Of a stretch of DNA of 64,000 nt, positions 8,519 through 19,499 are shown one piece after another. The stretch spans positions 2,294,001 through 2,358,000 of the forward strand of contig NZ_RKHO01000001.1 in assembly GCF_003752505.1 (NCBI RefSeq), read 5' to 3'. The notes beneath the pieces were generated by a model. That model did not search any database, was not told the DNA's origin, and saw nothing but the letters and a program-made list of their open reading frames with translations. Made by a program: the position numbers and the translations under genes. The DNA is from Nocardioides aurantiacus (GTDB lineage: Bacteria > Actinomycetota > Actinomycetes > Propionibacteriales > Nocardioidaceae). Every line of letters begins with the position of its first letter. Position 1 is the first letter of the stretch.

Positions 8519-10996
8519 ATGGCCCGACGTACGACGACACCGCCCCCCGAGGACTTCGAGGAGCACATCGTCGACATCGACGTCGGCGACGAGATGCGCA
8601 CCAGCTTCCTGGAGTACGCCTACTCCGTCATCTACTCCCGCGCCCTGCCCGACGCCCGCGACGGCCTGAAGCCGGTGCAGCGCCGGATCCTGTACTCCAT
8701 GCACGACATGGGCCTGCGGCCCGACCGCGGTCACGTGAAGTCCTCGCGCGTGGTCGGCGAGGTGATGGGCCGCTTCCACCCCCACGGCGACGGCGCGATC
8801 TACGACGCCCTGGTCCGGATGGCCCAGCCCTGGTCGATGCGGCTGCCCACCGTCGACGGCCACGGCAACTTCGGCTCGCCCGACGACTCCCCCGCCGCGA
8901 TGCGCTACACCGAGGCCCGGATGGCCCCGGCCGCCGTCGCGATGACCGCGACCATCGACGAGGACACCGTCGACTTCCGGCCCAACTACGACGGCCGCGA
9001 GCAGGAGCCGGCGGTGCTGCCCGCCGCGATCCCCCACCTCCTGGTCAACGGCGCCGCCGGCATCGCGGTCGGCATGGCCACCAACATCGCCCCCCACAAC
9101 CTGGTCGAGGTCGTCCAGGCGCTGCGCCACCTGGTCAAGCACCCCGGCGCCGACCTCGACACCCTGATGCGCTTCGTCCCCGGCCCCGACCTGCCCACGG
9201 GCGGCAAGATCATCGGCCTCGACGGCATCCGTGACGCATACGAGAGCGGCCGCGGCAGCTTCCGGATGCGGGCCACCACCCGGATCGAGTCGGTGACGCC
9301 CCGCCGCAAGGGCATCGTGGTCACCGAGATGCCCTACGGCGTCGGCACCGAGCGCGTGGTCGCGGCCATCAAGAAGCTCGTCCAGGGCAAGAAGCTCCAG
9401 GGGATCAGCGACATCGTCGACCTCACCGACGGCGCCCACGGGCTGCGCCTGGTGATCGAGGTCAAGAACGGCTTCCACCCCGAGGCGATCCTCGAGCAGC
9501 TGTGGCGCAGCACCCCGCTCGAGGAGTCCTTCGGGATCAACAACGTCGCGCTGGTCGACGGCCAGCCCCGCACCCTGGGCCTCAAGGAGATGCTCGAGGT
9601 CTTCCTGGCCCACCGCTACGACGTCGTGCGCCGGCGCTCGGCCCACCGCCGCGGCAAGGCCGCCGACCGGCTGCACCTCGTCGAGGGCCTGATCACCGCC
9701 ATCCTCGACATCGACGAGGTCATCCAGCTGATCCGCTCCAGCGACGACGCCGCGATCGCGCGGACGCGGCTGATCGAGGTCTTCGAGCTGACCGAGGTGC
9801 AGGCGACGTACATCCTCGACATGCCGCTGCGCCGGCTGACGAGGTTCTCCAAGCTCGAGCTCGACCAGGAGGCCGAGGAGCTGCGCGCCACCATCGCGGC
9901 GCTCGAGGAGATCCTCGGCGACGACCAGAAGCTGCGCGAGGTGGTCTCCGCGGAGCTCGCCGAGGTCGCGAAGACCTACGGCACCCCGCGCCGCACCGTG
10001 CTCCTGGAGTCCTCGGGCCAGACCGCGAAGGCCACCACGCCCCTGGAGGTGGCCGACGACCCGTGCTGGGTGTTCCTGTCCTCCTCCGGCCTGCTGGCCC
10101 GCACCACCTCGCTCGACCGGCCCGGCGACGAAGGCGGCCGGGTGCGCCACGACGTCGTGGTCTCGGCCGTGGCGACCACCGCCCGCGGCGAGGTCGGCGT
10201 GGTCACCTCCGCCGGCCGCGTGGTCAAGCTGCCCGTGCTCGACCTGCCCACGCTGCCGAGCACCGCCAGCCACCCCCACCTCCAGGGCGGGGCCCCGGTC
10301 GGGGAGTTCGTGACGCTCGACGGCGAGCAGGCGCTCGCCCTGACCGGCTTCGACCCCGGCTCCCCCGGGCTCGCGCTCGGCACCCGCCAGGGCGTGGTCA
10401 AGCGGGTCGTCCCCGAGTTCCTCGCCGGCAAGGACGACTGGGAGGTCGTCGCGCTCAAGGACGGCGACGTCGTGGTGGGGGCGGTGGAGCTGACCACGGG
10501 CGAGGAACAGCTGTGCTTCGTGAGCAGCGACGCCCAGCTGCTGCACTTCGGGGCCTCGGCGGTGCGGCCGCAGGGCCGCGGCGGCGGCGGCATCGCCGGC
10601 ATCAAGCTCGCGGCTGGGGCCCGGGTGATCTCCTTCACCGCGTTCGACCCCACCGACGCCGTGCTGGTCACGGTCTCCGGCGCCTCGAGCGCGCTGCCCG
10701 GCACCGAGACCGGGTCGGTCAAGGTGACGCCGTTCGAGGAGTACCCCGCCAAGGGGCGCGCCACGGGTGGCGTGCGCTGCCACCGGTTCCTGCGCGGCGA
10801 GGACGCCCTCGTCCTCGCCTGGGCCGGCCCGGCGCCGGCCCAGGCCGCCGCCGACAGCGGCGCCCCCGTCGACCTGCCCGAGCCGGTGCAGAGGCGCGAC
10901 GGCTCCGGGGTGCCCTCGCCCCAGCCGATCGCCGCCTGCTCCGGGCCTGTCGCACGCCTCCTCGGGGCTTCCGCCTCGGCTGACGTGGCAGGCTGA
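8519..10996 (+). CDS. parC: DNA topoisomerase IV subunit A
   Basis: The 825-residue protein is a type IIA topoisomerase A subunit. It has the winged-helix and catalytic region with the active tyrosine in [10 protein letters not shown], the GyrA/ParC signature [14 protein letters not shown], and a C-terminal beta-pinwheel domain shorter and less regular than gyrase GyrA, with no clear GyrA box QRRGGRG, which favours ParC over GyrA. It should pass DNA duplexes and decatenate chromosomes together with ParE encoded at 14.2-16.3 kb. ATG 8519 is chosen over ATG 8510 because GGGGAG lies about ten bases upstream. The lipoprotein gene follows after 4 bp. Confidence 0.93.
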   Translation: MARRTTTPPPEDFEEHIVDIDVGDEMRTSFLEYAYSVIYSRALPDARDGLKPVQRRILYSMHDMGLRPDRGHVKSSRVVGEVMGRFHPHGDGAIYDALVRMAQPWSMRLPTVDGHGNFGSPDDSPAAMRYTEARMAPAAVAMTATIDEDTVDFRPNYDGREQEPAVLPAAIPHLLVNGAAGIAVGMATNIAPHNLVEVVQALRHLVKHPGADLDTLMRFVPGPDLPTGGKIIGLDGIRDAYESGRGSFRMRATTRIESVTPRRKGIVVTEMPYGVGTERVVAAIKKLVQGKKLQGISDIVDLTDGAHGLRLVIEVKNGFHPEAILEQLWRSTPLEESFGINNVALVDGQPRTLGLKEMLEVFLAHRYDVVRRRSAHRRGKAADRLHLVEGLITAILDIDEVIQLIRSSDDAAIARTRLIEVFELTEVQATYILDMPLRRLTRFSKLELDQEAEELRATIAALEEILGDDQKLREVVSAELAEVAKTYGTPRRTVLLESSGQTAKATTPLEVADDPCWVFLSSSGLLARTTSLDRPGDEGGRVRHDVVVSAVATTARGEVGVVTSAGRVVKLPVLDLPTLPSTASHPHLQGGAPVGEFVTLDGEQALALTGFDPGSPGLALGTRQGVVKRVVPEFLAGKDDWEVVALKDGDVVVGAVELTTGEEQLCFVSSDAQLLHFGASAVRPQGRGGGGIAGIKLAAGARVISFTAFDPTDAVLVTVSGASSALPGTETGSVKVTPFEEYPAKGRATGGVRCHRFLRGEDALVLAWAGPAPAQAAADSGAPVDLPEPVQRRDGSGVPSPQPIAACSGPVARLLGASASADVAG

Positions 10997-11000
10997 CGCC

Positions 11001-11711
11001 ATGCCTGCGCCCACCCGCCGCCTCGCCTCCGCGCTGTCCGTCCTCGTGCTCGCCGCCACCGCGGCCGGGTGCGGCGGGGGCGGCGGCGAGAAGGCCGACG
11101 AGCCCACCCCCGCCGAGGTGATGCAGTCGGCCAAGAAGGCCTTCGACGACGCCGCCAGCGTGCGCGTCCAGCTCGCCACGACCTCCACCCCGACCCAGGG
11201 CAACGGCGTCCTGGGCGCCTCCGGCGTCGTCACCCCGGCGCCCGCGTTCGAGGGTGACGTGAAGGTGCTGCTCAGCGGGCTCACCGCCACGGTGCCGGTC
11301 ACCTCGGTCGACGGCACCGTCTACGCCAAGCTCCCGCTGACCACGAAGTACGCCGAGATCGACCCGACCGAGTACGGCGCCCCCGACCCGGCCAGCTTCG
11401 GCGAGCCCGAGGGCGGGCTGTCCTCGCTGCTGACCGACCTCGACGGGCTGAAGGAGGACGGCAGGACCCGCGACGGCGAGGAGGTCCTCACGACGTACGC
11501 CGGCACGCTGCCCGGCGACGCGGTGAAGCGGATCGTCCCCAGCGCCGACGCGAAGGCCGACTACCCCACCAAGGTCGGCGTGGACGACGACGGCAGGGCG
11601 ACCACCGTGCGCATCACCGGGCCGTTCTTCGCCGACGGCGCCGACGTCACCTACGACGTCGACTTCTCCGACTACGACCGCGAGGTCACCGTCGACTCCC
11701 CGGCCACCTAG
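11001..11711 (+). CDS. LppX/LprG-family lipoprotein
   Basis: The 236-residue protein has a lipoprotein signal: basic start, hydrophobic core and a lipobox AAGC with the lipidated Cys at 24, followed by a Gly-rich linker. The rest fits the LppX_LprAFG family, whose beta-sheet half-barrel binds triacylated glycolipids; in mycobacteria LprG works with the MFS pump Rv1410c (P55). Here the next gene, 9 bp downstream, is such an MFS protein, so the same lipid-carrier plus exporter pair is likely. The start lies 4 bp after parC, suggesting read-through transcription. The bound lipid is unknown. Confidence 0.88.
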   Translation: MPAPTRRLASALSVLVLAATAAGCGGGGGEKADEPTPAEVMQSAKKAFDDAASVRVQLATTSTPTQGNGVLGASGVVTPAPAFEGDVKVLLSGLTATVPVTSVDGTVYAKLPLTTKYAEIDPTEYGAPDPASFGEPEGGLSSLLTDLDGLKEDGRTRDGEEVLTTYAGTLPGDAVKRIVPSADAKADYPTKVGVDDDGRATTVRITGPFFADGADVTYDVDFSDYDREVTVDSPAT

Positions 11712-11720
11712 GCCACGACG

Positions 11721-13538
11721 GTGCCCGACGCCCCGGCCCCGCGTCCCGACCCGGCCGCGCGGGTCCTGCTCGCGCTGGCGGCGGTCGCCGTGGCGTTCGC
11801 GGCGGCCGACACCTACGTCGTGGTGCTCGCGCTGCCCGACATGATGGGCTCGGTCGGACTCTCGGTCGACCAGCTGCAGCGGGCGGCCCCGATCGTCAGC
11901 GGGTTCCTGCTCGGCTACGTCGCGATGCTGCCGCTCATCGGGCGGATCGCGGACCTGCGAGGCCGTACCCCGGTGCTGCTGGCCTCGCTGCTGGTCTTCG
12001 CGCTCGGCTCGCTGGTCACCGCCGCGGCGTACGACCTCCCGAGTCTGGTCGCCGGGCGCTTCCTCCAGGGCGTGGGCGGCGGCGGGCTGGTGCCGGTCAC
12101 CCTCGCGCTGGTCGCCGACCTCTACCCCGCCGAGCGGCGCGGCGTGCCGCTGGGCGTGGTGGGGGCGGTCCAGGAGCTCGGCAGCGTCCTGGGACCCCTG
12201 CTCGGCGCCGTCGTGCTCGCGGTCGGCGACTGGCGCGACATCTTCTGGCTCAACCTCGCGGTCGGCCTCGTCCTCGCCGCAGCGATCCGGGTGCTCGCCG
12301 CCCGGGGGGGCGATAGTCCGAGACGTTCGGCACCCCCTGGCGACCCAGAACCGTGCCGAACGTCTCGGACTACCCCCGCGGGGCGCCCGGACGTCGTCGG
12401 CTGGCTGCTGCTCGCGCTCACCCTGACGAGCGGGCTGCTGGTGATGCGGCAGCCCGACGGCCTGGTCACCTCGGTCGCCTGGGGCGCGCCCTTCGTGCCG
12501 TACGCCGAGGGCGGGTCGGTGTGGCTCTCGCCGCTCGGCACCGCCGCGATGGTGCTCGCCCTGCTGCTGCTGGCGTGGTGCGTGCTGGCCCCGCGGCCGC
12601 TGTTCGACGCCCGCGGCTGGTGGGGCTCGGTGCGCGAGGCCGACCTCCTCGGGGCGGCGCTGCTCGCCGTGACGCTCGGCGGGGTGATCCTCGCCTTCGC
12701 GACCGCCGATCCCGAGGTGCAGGTGTTCTCCGAGGCCGGACCCGTCTACCTCGGTGTCGCCGCGGTGGCGGCGGTGCTGTTCGTGCTGCACAACCGCCGC
12801 GCGGCCCATCCGCTGGTGCCGCACGGCGCGTTCCGCGAGCGGCCGGCGTGGGGCGCGGTGCTGGTGAGCTTCTTCGTCGGGTCGGCGCTGATCGCCGCGC
12901 TGGTCGACATCCCGATCTTCGCCCGGCTGACCGTCGCCGACGGCAACCAGCTGCAGGCGGCGCTGGTGCTCGTGGAGTTCCTGGTCGCGCTGCCGGTCGG
13001 GGCCCTCGTCGGGGGCTACCTCGTGCGTCGGGTGCCGGTCGCCCTGGTCGCGGCGGGCGGGATGCTGCTGGCCGCCGCCGGCTTCGCCGTGATGACGACC
13101 TGGGGACCCGACTCGATGGGGCAGGCCCCCTCGGTGGCGGTGCTCGCGCTGACCGGCCTCGGGTTCGGCCTGGCGCTGGCACCGGTCAACGCCGCGCTGC
13201 TGGCCGCCACCCCCGCCGCCGTCCACGGTGTCGCGAGCGCCCTGCTCGTCGTGGCCCGGATGGTCGGCATGCTCGTCGGCATCTCGGCGCTGACCACGAT
13301 CGGGCTGCGGCGCTACTACAGCGTGCAGACCGACATCCCGTCCCCGCTGGAGGTGTGCGGCGACGGACGCACCCGCTGCCCGGCGTACACCGAGGCGCTC
13401 TCGCTGGCCGGGCTCGAGCAGCTGCAGGCGATCTTCGCGGGCGCCGCGGTGTGCGCGGTCGTGGCCGCGGTCCTGGCGCTGCTCACGCTGCGGGCGGGCC
13501 GCAGCGCCATGCCTGCGGGCGCGTCGTCCCCGGCGTGA
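11721..13538 (+). CDS. 14-TM MFS transporter, LprG partner (P55/Rv1410c-like)
   Basis: The 605-residue protein is an MFS permease of the DHA2 type with about 14 membrane segments and the motif A variant GRIADLRGRTP after the second helix. Linked to an LprG-like lipoprotein it resembles mycobacterial Rv1410c, which moves triacylglycerides or related lipids to the envelope. A long extracytoplasmic loop contains Cys pairs near the C-terminus (VCGDGRTRCPAYTEA). Oddity: between two central helices an in-frame segment (about residues 195-220, GGDSPRRS to TTPAG) is encoded by a near-perfect palindrome that looks inserted (see findings). GTG start. Confidence 0.88.
   Translation: MPDAPAPRPDPAARVLLALAAVAVAFAAADTYVVVLALPDMMGSVGLSVDQLQRAAPIVSGFLLGYVAMLPLIGRIADLRGRTPVLLASLLVFALGSLVTAAAYDLPSLVAGRFLQGVGGGGLVPVTLALVADLYPAERRGVPLGVVGAVQELGSVLGPLLGAVVLAVGDWRDIFWLNLAVGLVLAAAIRVLAARGGDSPRRSAPPGDPEPCRTSRTTPAGRPDVVGWLLLALTLTSGLLVMRQPDGLVTSVAWGAPFVPYAEGGSVWLSPLGTAAMVLALLLLAWCVLAPRPLFDARGWWGSVREADLLGAALLAVTLGGVILAFATADPEVQVFSEAGPVYLGVAAVAAVLFVLHNRRAAHPLVPHGAFRERPAWGAVLVSFFVGSALIAALVDIPIFARLTVADGNQLQAALVLVEFLVALPVGALVGGYLVRRVPVALVAAGGMLLAAAGFAVMTTWGPDSMGQAPSVAVLALTGLGFGLALAPVNAALLAATPAAVHGVASALLVVARMVGMLVGISALTTIGLRRYYSVQTDIPSPLEVCGDGRTRCPAYTEALSLAGLEQLQAIFAGAAVCAVVAAVLALLTLRAGRSAMPAGASSPA
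12304..12377. repeat. Perfect 20-bp inverted repeat inside the MFS gene
   Basis: Left arm TAGTCCGAGACGTTCGGCAC at 12314-12333 and its exact reverse complement at 12353-12372, separated by 19 bases. A G-run (12304-12310) and a C-run (12373-12377) can extend the stem after a small bulge. It lies in the inter-helix loop of the MFS coding sequence and keeps the frame open. Confidence 0.9.
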
Positions 13539-13584
13539 CCCACGTCGCGTCCGTCACGCCTCGCGGGCCACCGTGGGGACGCAC

Positions 13585-13590
13585 TACCGT
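13585..13590 (+). promoter_or_regulatory. -10-like TACCGT for carbonic anhydrase
   Basis: TACCGT lies six bases before the GTG at 13597, fitting a leaderless transcript and deciding this start over the upstream ATG-less extension. Confidence 0.45.
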
Positions 13591-13596
13591 CGGGGC

Positions 13597-14097
13597 GTGG
13601 CCACCGCTGACTTCGACGACCTGCTCGCCGCCAACCGACGCTTCGCCGAGACCTTCGACCTGGGCGGCTTCGACGGCGTCGCCCATGCCGGCATCGCGAT
13701 CGTGACCTGCATGGACTCGCGCATCGACCCGCTGGGGATGCTGGGGCTCACGCCCGGCGACGCCAAGATCTTCCGCAACCCCGGCGGCCGCGTGACCCCC
13801 CAGGCGCTCGAGGCGCTCGTGCTCGGCGTCCACCTGCTGCGCGTCGAGCGCATCCTGGTCGTGCCCCACACCCGCTGCGCGATGGCCTCGGCCAGCCAGG
13901 AGGAGCTGCGCGAGCGCGTCTCCACCTCGGCCGGCCAGGACGCCTCGTGGCAGACCTTCGGCGTGGTCGAGGACCAGCGGGCCGCCCTGGCCGACGACGT
14001 CCACAAGGTGGTGGCCCACCCCCTCATCCCCGAGGGCACGCGCGTCGGCGGGTTCCTCTACGACGTCGACTCGGGCCTGCTCGAGCAGCTCGTCTAG
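13597..14097 (+). CDS. Beta-class carbonic anhydrase
   Basis: The 166-residue protein has the zinc ligands of beta carbonic anhydrases: Cys38 in VTCMDSRID with the Asp40-Arg42 dyad, His91 and Cys94 in VPHTRCAM. It should interconvert CO2 and bicarbonate. The compact length fits the small cab-like subclass found in actinobacteria. It stands alone, downstream of the lipid exporter and convergent with parE; a TACCGT hexamer six bases before the GTG suggests its own leaderless promoter. Confidence 0.9.
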   Translation: MATADFDDLLAANRRFAETFDLGGFDGVAHAGIAIVTCMDSRIDPLGMLGLTPGDAKIFRNPGGRVTPQALEALVLGVHLLRVERILVVPHTRCAMASASQEELRERVSTSAGQDASWQTFGVVEDQRAALADDVHKVVAHPLIPEGTRVGGFLYDVDSGLLEQLV

Positions 14098-14151
14098 GCG
14101 CGCGACGGGGCGGCCTGGCGGGCCGATGGGCTCGCCTGCCCGCCTGCCCGG

Positions 14152-16329
<2,178 letters not shown>

Positions 16330-16563
16330 TGGGCCGGGACGGACAGAGCACGACCCGAACGCGGGTCTTTGTCGGTTTCGCTCCCGCTCGACCGGGGAGC
16401 GAGCAGACTCGGGCCACGACCTGTGAGGCGTACCACCCCGCACGACTGCGGTGGACACCTCGCCAACGGGAAGCATCGACCGTGGTTGACTGTTGTGACT
16501 GTCGAGATGAACGAACTGGCTTTTCCCCCCTCCCAGTCCCCCCGAACGAGAGTGAGGCCCGAC

Positions 16564-16788
16564 GTGACCACTGCGACAGCCCCGAGCGCGCCGCTCACCG
16601 CCATCGACCGCTGCGACCGCTGTGGCGCGCAGGCCTACCTCCGCGTCCAGCTCAAGGGCGGTGGCGAGCTGCTCTTCTGCGCCCACCACGCCCGCGAGCA
16701 CGGCGAGAAGCTTCGTGAGGTCGCCGAGCACGTGCAGGACGAGACCGACAAGCTCGGCACCCCCACCCCGAGCCCCGAGGCCGGCTGA
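16564..16788 (+). CDS. DUF7455 family zinc-ribbon-like protein
   Basis: A 74-residue protein with DRCDRCGAQAYLRV near the start and LLFCAHHAREH in the middle, giving a Cys-X2-Cys plus Cys-X2-His set that probably binds zinc. It matches a small actinobacterial family (DUF7455) usually found between the principal sigma gene and a type II topoisomerase gene, as in Streptomyces. Function unknown. GTG 16564 is preferred over ATG 16507 in the same frame because GTGAGG lies seven bases upstream and the family starts close to PLTAIDRCDRC. A strong terminator follows. Confidence 0.8.
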   Translation: MTTATAPSAPLTAIDRCDRCGAQAYLRVQLKGGGELLFCAHHAREHGEKLREVAEHVQDETDKLGTPTPSPEAG

Positions 16789-16812
16789 CCCAGCCGCCCC
16801 ACCCAGCACCTC

Positions 16813-16847
16813 CGACGAGACCCCGGTCAGCGACCGGGGTCTCGTCG
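16813..16847 (+). terminator. Rho-independent-type hairpin
   Basis: Perfect 15-bp stem (16813-16827 with 16833-16847) and a 5-base loop, 24 bp after the DUF7455 stop. No U-tract, as is usual for GC-rich actinobacteria. Confidence 0.75.
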
Positions 16848-16877
16848 CGTCCCGGGGGCCGTGAGACCGTCGGGGCC

Positions 16878-17363
16878 ATGAGCACCCTGGCCGTGGTCGA
16901 GACCCTGGTGGCGCTGGCGATCCTGGTGGGTCTCGTCGGGGTCGTCGTCCCCCTGCTGCCCGGCTCGCTGCTGGTCGGCGGCGCCGTGCTGGTGTGGGCG
17001 CTGTACGTCGGCACCTCGGCCGCCTGGGTCACCTTCGCCGTCGTCGTGACGCTGCTCATGGTCGGCCAGGTGGCGATGTACCTCGTGCCGGGACGACGCC
17101 TCCAGGCCGCCGGCGTCCCCGGACGCACCCTGGCCGCCGGGGCCGCGCTGGGCGTGGTCGGCTTCTTCGTCATCCCGGTGGTCGGGCTGTTCGTCGGCTT
17201 CGTCGGCGGGGTCTACCTCTCCGAGCTGGCCCGCGTCGGCTCGCGCGAGGCGTGGCCCGCGACGGTGCACGCCCTCAAGGCGGCCGGCCTGTCGATCATG
17301 ATCGAGCTCACCGCCTGCCTGCTCGCCGGCAGCGCCTGGGTGGTGGGCGTGGTGCTGCGGTGA
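16878..17363 (+). CDS. DUF456 family membrane protein
   Basis: The 161-residue protein has about four to five hydrophobic segments with Gly-rich helices and the characteristic VVPLLPGSLLVGGAVLVWAL of DUF456. The family has no proven function. Its GTGA stop overlaps the GTG start of the EamA permease by 4 bp, so the two are translated together. GACCGT lies seven bases before the ATG. Confidence 0.82.
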   Translation: MSTLAVVETLVALAILVGLVGVVVPLLPGSLLVGGAVLVWALYVGTSAAWVTFAVVVTLLMVGQVAMYLVPGRRLQAAGVPGRTLAAGAALGVVGFFVIPVVGLFVGFVGGVYLSELARVGSREAWPATVHALKAAGLSIMIELTACLLAGSAWVVGVVLR

Positions 17364-18202
17364 CCGCGGTGCTGCTCGCGCTGGCCTCGGCGGCGGCGTA
17401 CGGCACCTCGGACTTCGTCGCCGGCGTCGCGTCGCGGCGTACGTCGGCCTGGGCGGTCGCGGTGGTCGGGTCGGCCGTCGGCGGACTGCTCGCGCTGGCC
17501 CTCGCGCTGCTGCTGCCCGGACGGCCCGGGGTGGGCGACCTCGCCTGGGGAGCCCTGGCCGGTGTCGGCAACGGCCTCGGCGGCGCCTTCCTCTACCGCG
17601 GTCTCTCCCGCGGCCGGATGGGCGTCGTGGGTCCGGTCTCGGCCGTGGGGGCGGCGGTGCTGCCTGTGGCGGTCGGTGTCGTGGGCGGCGAGCGGCCGGA
17701 CCTGCTGGTCTGGCTCGGCATCCTGGTCGCCCTGCCCGGCATCTGGCTGGTGGCCCGCGAACCGTCCGCCGCGACCGCGGCCTCCCCCGGTGCAGCCGCC
17801 CTGGTCGACGGGCTGCTGGCGGGGGCCGGCTTCGGCCTGCTGTTCGCCGCGATCGGCCAGGTGCCGGACGGGGCGGGCTACTGGCCCGTCGCGGTCAGCC
17901 AGGCGGTCGCCGTCCTCGCCGTGGCCGCGCTGGCCACGACCCTCGGCGCGAGCTGGGTGCCCCGTGACCGGGCCGCCGTGGTCGGCGGGGCGGGCGCCGG
18001 GGCGCTGTCGGCGGCCGCCGTCGTGGGGTTCCTGCTCGCGACCCAGCAGGGCCTGCTCACCGTCTCGGCCGTGCTGGCCTCGCTCTACCCCGCCGTGACG
18101 GTGCTGCTCGCGGCGGTGCTGCTGCACGAGCGGGTCCATCGCGTGCAGGGCGCCGGGCTGGCGCTGTGCGCGGTCTCGGTGGTCTGCGTCGCCGTCGGCT
18201 GA
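17360..18202 (+). CDS. EamA/DMT-family permease
   Basis: The 280-residue protein has ten predicted helices in two EamA halves, opening with VLLALASAAAYGTSDFVAG. It is not close to the EamA protein at 448-1398: the N-terminal motif and the loop structure differ, so this is a separate subfamily. Coupled to the DUF456 gene by a 4-bp overlap. Substrate unknown. It is convergent with egtD, 30 bp apart. Confidence 0.87.
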   Translation: MTAVLLALASAAAYGTSDFVAGVASRRTSAWAVAVVGSAVGGLLALALALLLPGRPGVGDLAWGALAGVGNGLGGAFLYRGLSRGRMGVVGPVSAVGAAVLPVAVGVVGGERPDLLVWLGILVALPGIWLVAREPSAATAASPGAAALVDGLLAGAGFGLLFAAIGQVPDGAGYWPVAVSQAVAVLAVAALATTLGASWVPRDRAAVVGGAGAGALSAAAVVGFLLATQQGLLTVSAVLASLYPAVTVLLAAVLLHERVHRVQGAGLALCAVSVVCVAVG

Positions 18203-18232
18203 GCCCCGGGCGCGACACCCCGGACGCGACGT

Positions 18233-19204
18233 CTAGGCGGGCACCGACAGCGAGAGCGCGAAGTCGCCGGCCGCGTCGGTCCACCAGTGGGTCAGCCGCA
18301 GCCCCGCCGCGGCCAGCTCACGCTCGACGCCCTCGCGGCGGAACTTGGTGGAGATCTCGGTGCGGACCTGCTCGCCGGCCACCAGGTCGACGTCGAGGTC
18401 GAGCGACCCGATGCGGACCGTCTGGTCGCGCACGGACTCCAGGCGCATCTCGATGCGCTCGTGCTCGGCCACCCACACCGCGCGGTGCTCGAAGGCGTCG
18501 GGGTCGAGCTCGGCACCGAGCTCGCGCTGCAGCACGCGCAGCACGTTGAGGTCGAACTGCGCCGTCACGCCCGCCGCGTCGTCGTACGCCGCCACCAGCC
18601 GCTCCTCGGCCTTCACGAGGTCGGTGCCGAGCAGGAACGCGTCGCCCTCGACCAGCGTGGCGCGCACCTGCGCCAGGAAGTCGGCTCGCTGGTCGGGGTC
18701 GAGGTTGCCGATCGTGGAGCCGAGGAAGGCCAGCAGCCGACGGGGGTGCCGCGGCAGCAGCGTGAGGTGCCGCTCGAAGTCGGCGACGACCGGGGCCACG
18801 GTCACGCCGGGGTACTCCTGCGCCACCGCGGCCGCGGCGTCGGCCAGGATCGCGGGGTCGACGTCGAGCGGCACGAAGGTCTCCAGGGTGCCGGCGTCGC
18901 GCAGCGCGTCGAGCAGCAGCCGGGTCTTCTCCGAGGTGCCGCTGCCCAGCTCCACCAGCGAGCGGGCCTCGGTGGCGAGCGCGACGTCCTTGGCGTGGTC
19001 CTCGAGGATCGCGCGCTCGGTGCGGGTGGGGTAGTACTCCGGCAGCCGGGTGATCTCGTCGAAGAGCAGGCTGCCGCGGGCGTCGTAGAAGTACTTGGGC
19101 GGGATCGTGCGCGGCGTCGCGGTCAGCCCCGCGCGGACGTCGTCGGCCATCTGGTCGGCGAGCGCCCCGGGGTCGAGGTGGACCTCGGTGGTGCGGATCG
19201 GCAT
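18233..19204 (-). CDS. egtD: L-histidine N(alpha)-methyltransferase EgtD
   Basis: The 323-residue protein is the ergothioneine enzyme that trimethylates histidine to hercynine with SAM. It has SLVELGSGTSEKTRLLLDAL (SAM site), LLAFLGSTIGNLDPDQR and the C-terminal RTEISTKFRREGVERELAAAG region typical of EgtD (DUF2260-type). ATG 19202-19204 has TGGAG six bases upstream. The start still overlaps, as TGATG, the stop codon of a short remnant of egtC (19204-19260), showing that egtC once lay directly upstream. At present the intact egtC lies 1.4 kb away behind an inserted acyltransferase, so egtD may need a new promoter or read-through. Confidence 0.93.
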   Translation of the reverse strand: MPIRTTEVHLDPGALADQMADDVRAGLTATPRTIPPKYFYDARGSLLFDEITRLPEYYPTRTERAILEDHAKDVALATEARSLVELGSGTSEKTRLLLDALRDAGTLETFVPLDVDPAILADAAAAVAQEYPGVTVAPVVADFERHLTLLPRHPRRLLAFLGSTIGNLDPDQRADFLAQVRATLVEGDAFLLGTDLVKAEERLVAAYDDAAGVTAQFDLNVLRVLQRELGAELDPDAFEHRAVWVAEHERIEMRLESVRDQTVRIGSLDLDVDLVAGEQVRTEISTKFRREGVERELAAAGLRLTHWWTDAAGDFALSLSVPA

Positions 19205-19260
19205 CAAGGCTCCAGGGTGGTCACGACGACCCCGTCGCGGGTCGCCTCGAGGTGGTGGTG
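19204..19260 (-). pseudogene. Remnant of the egtC 3' end next to egtD
   Basis: On the minus strand this encodes HHHLEATRDGVVVTTLEP and a stop that overlaps the egtD ATG. The C-terminus of intact EgtC is HHHLEATRDGVVVTALDR. At DNA level 19219-19261 matches 20603-20645 at 42 of 43 positions; similarity stops at 19262. Confidence 0.85.
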
Positions 19261-19261
19261 G
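19219..19261 (+). repeat. Direct repeat copy 1 flanking the inserted acyltransferase
   Basis: 43 bases, one mismatch (19237 G against 20621 A), same orientation as 20603-20645. The two copies bracket about 1.34 kb containing the acyltransferase gene. Confidence 0.88.
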
Positions 19262-19499
19262 GAACGTTCGTCGCAGGCGGCTCCCCGTGGGATCCGCCGT
19301 ACCGACCCTAGTCAGGCCCCCGTTACCCCGCCCCCGCGGTGCTGTCCACGGTGCGGGCCGGGTGGAGCAGACCGGGCGGCGCCGGCGGCGGCGAGGCCGT
19401 CGGGACCGCCGTCGTGCGCCTTGGGCTCCGCTCGGGGCTCTCGGGCACCGGCCTCACCCGACGTCGGCGCACCCTCCCCACACACCTGGGTTGACGTCG

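Noticed and set aside
14098-14151. Terminator between carbonic anhydrase and parE
   Set aside because: Only a 7-bp stem with a 16-base loop can be drawn; too weak to list.
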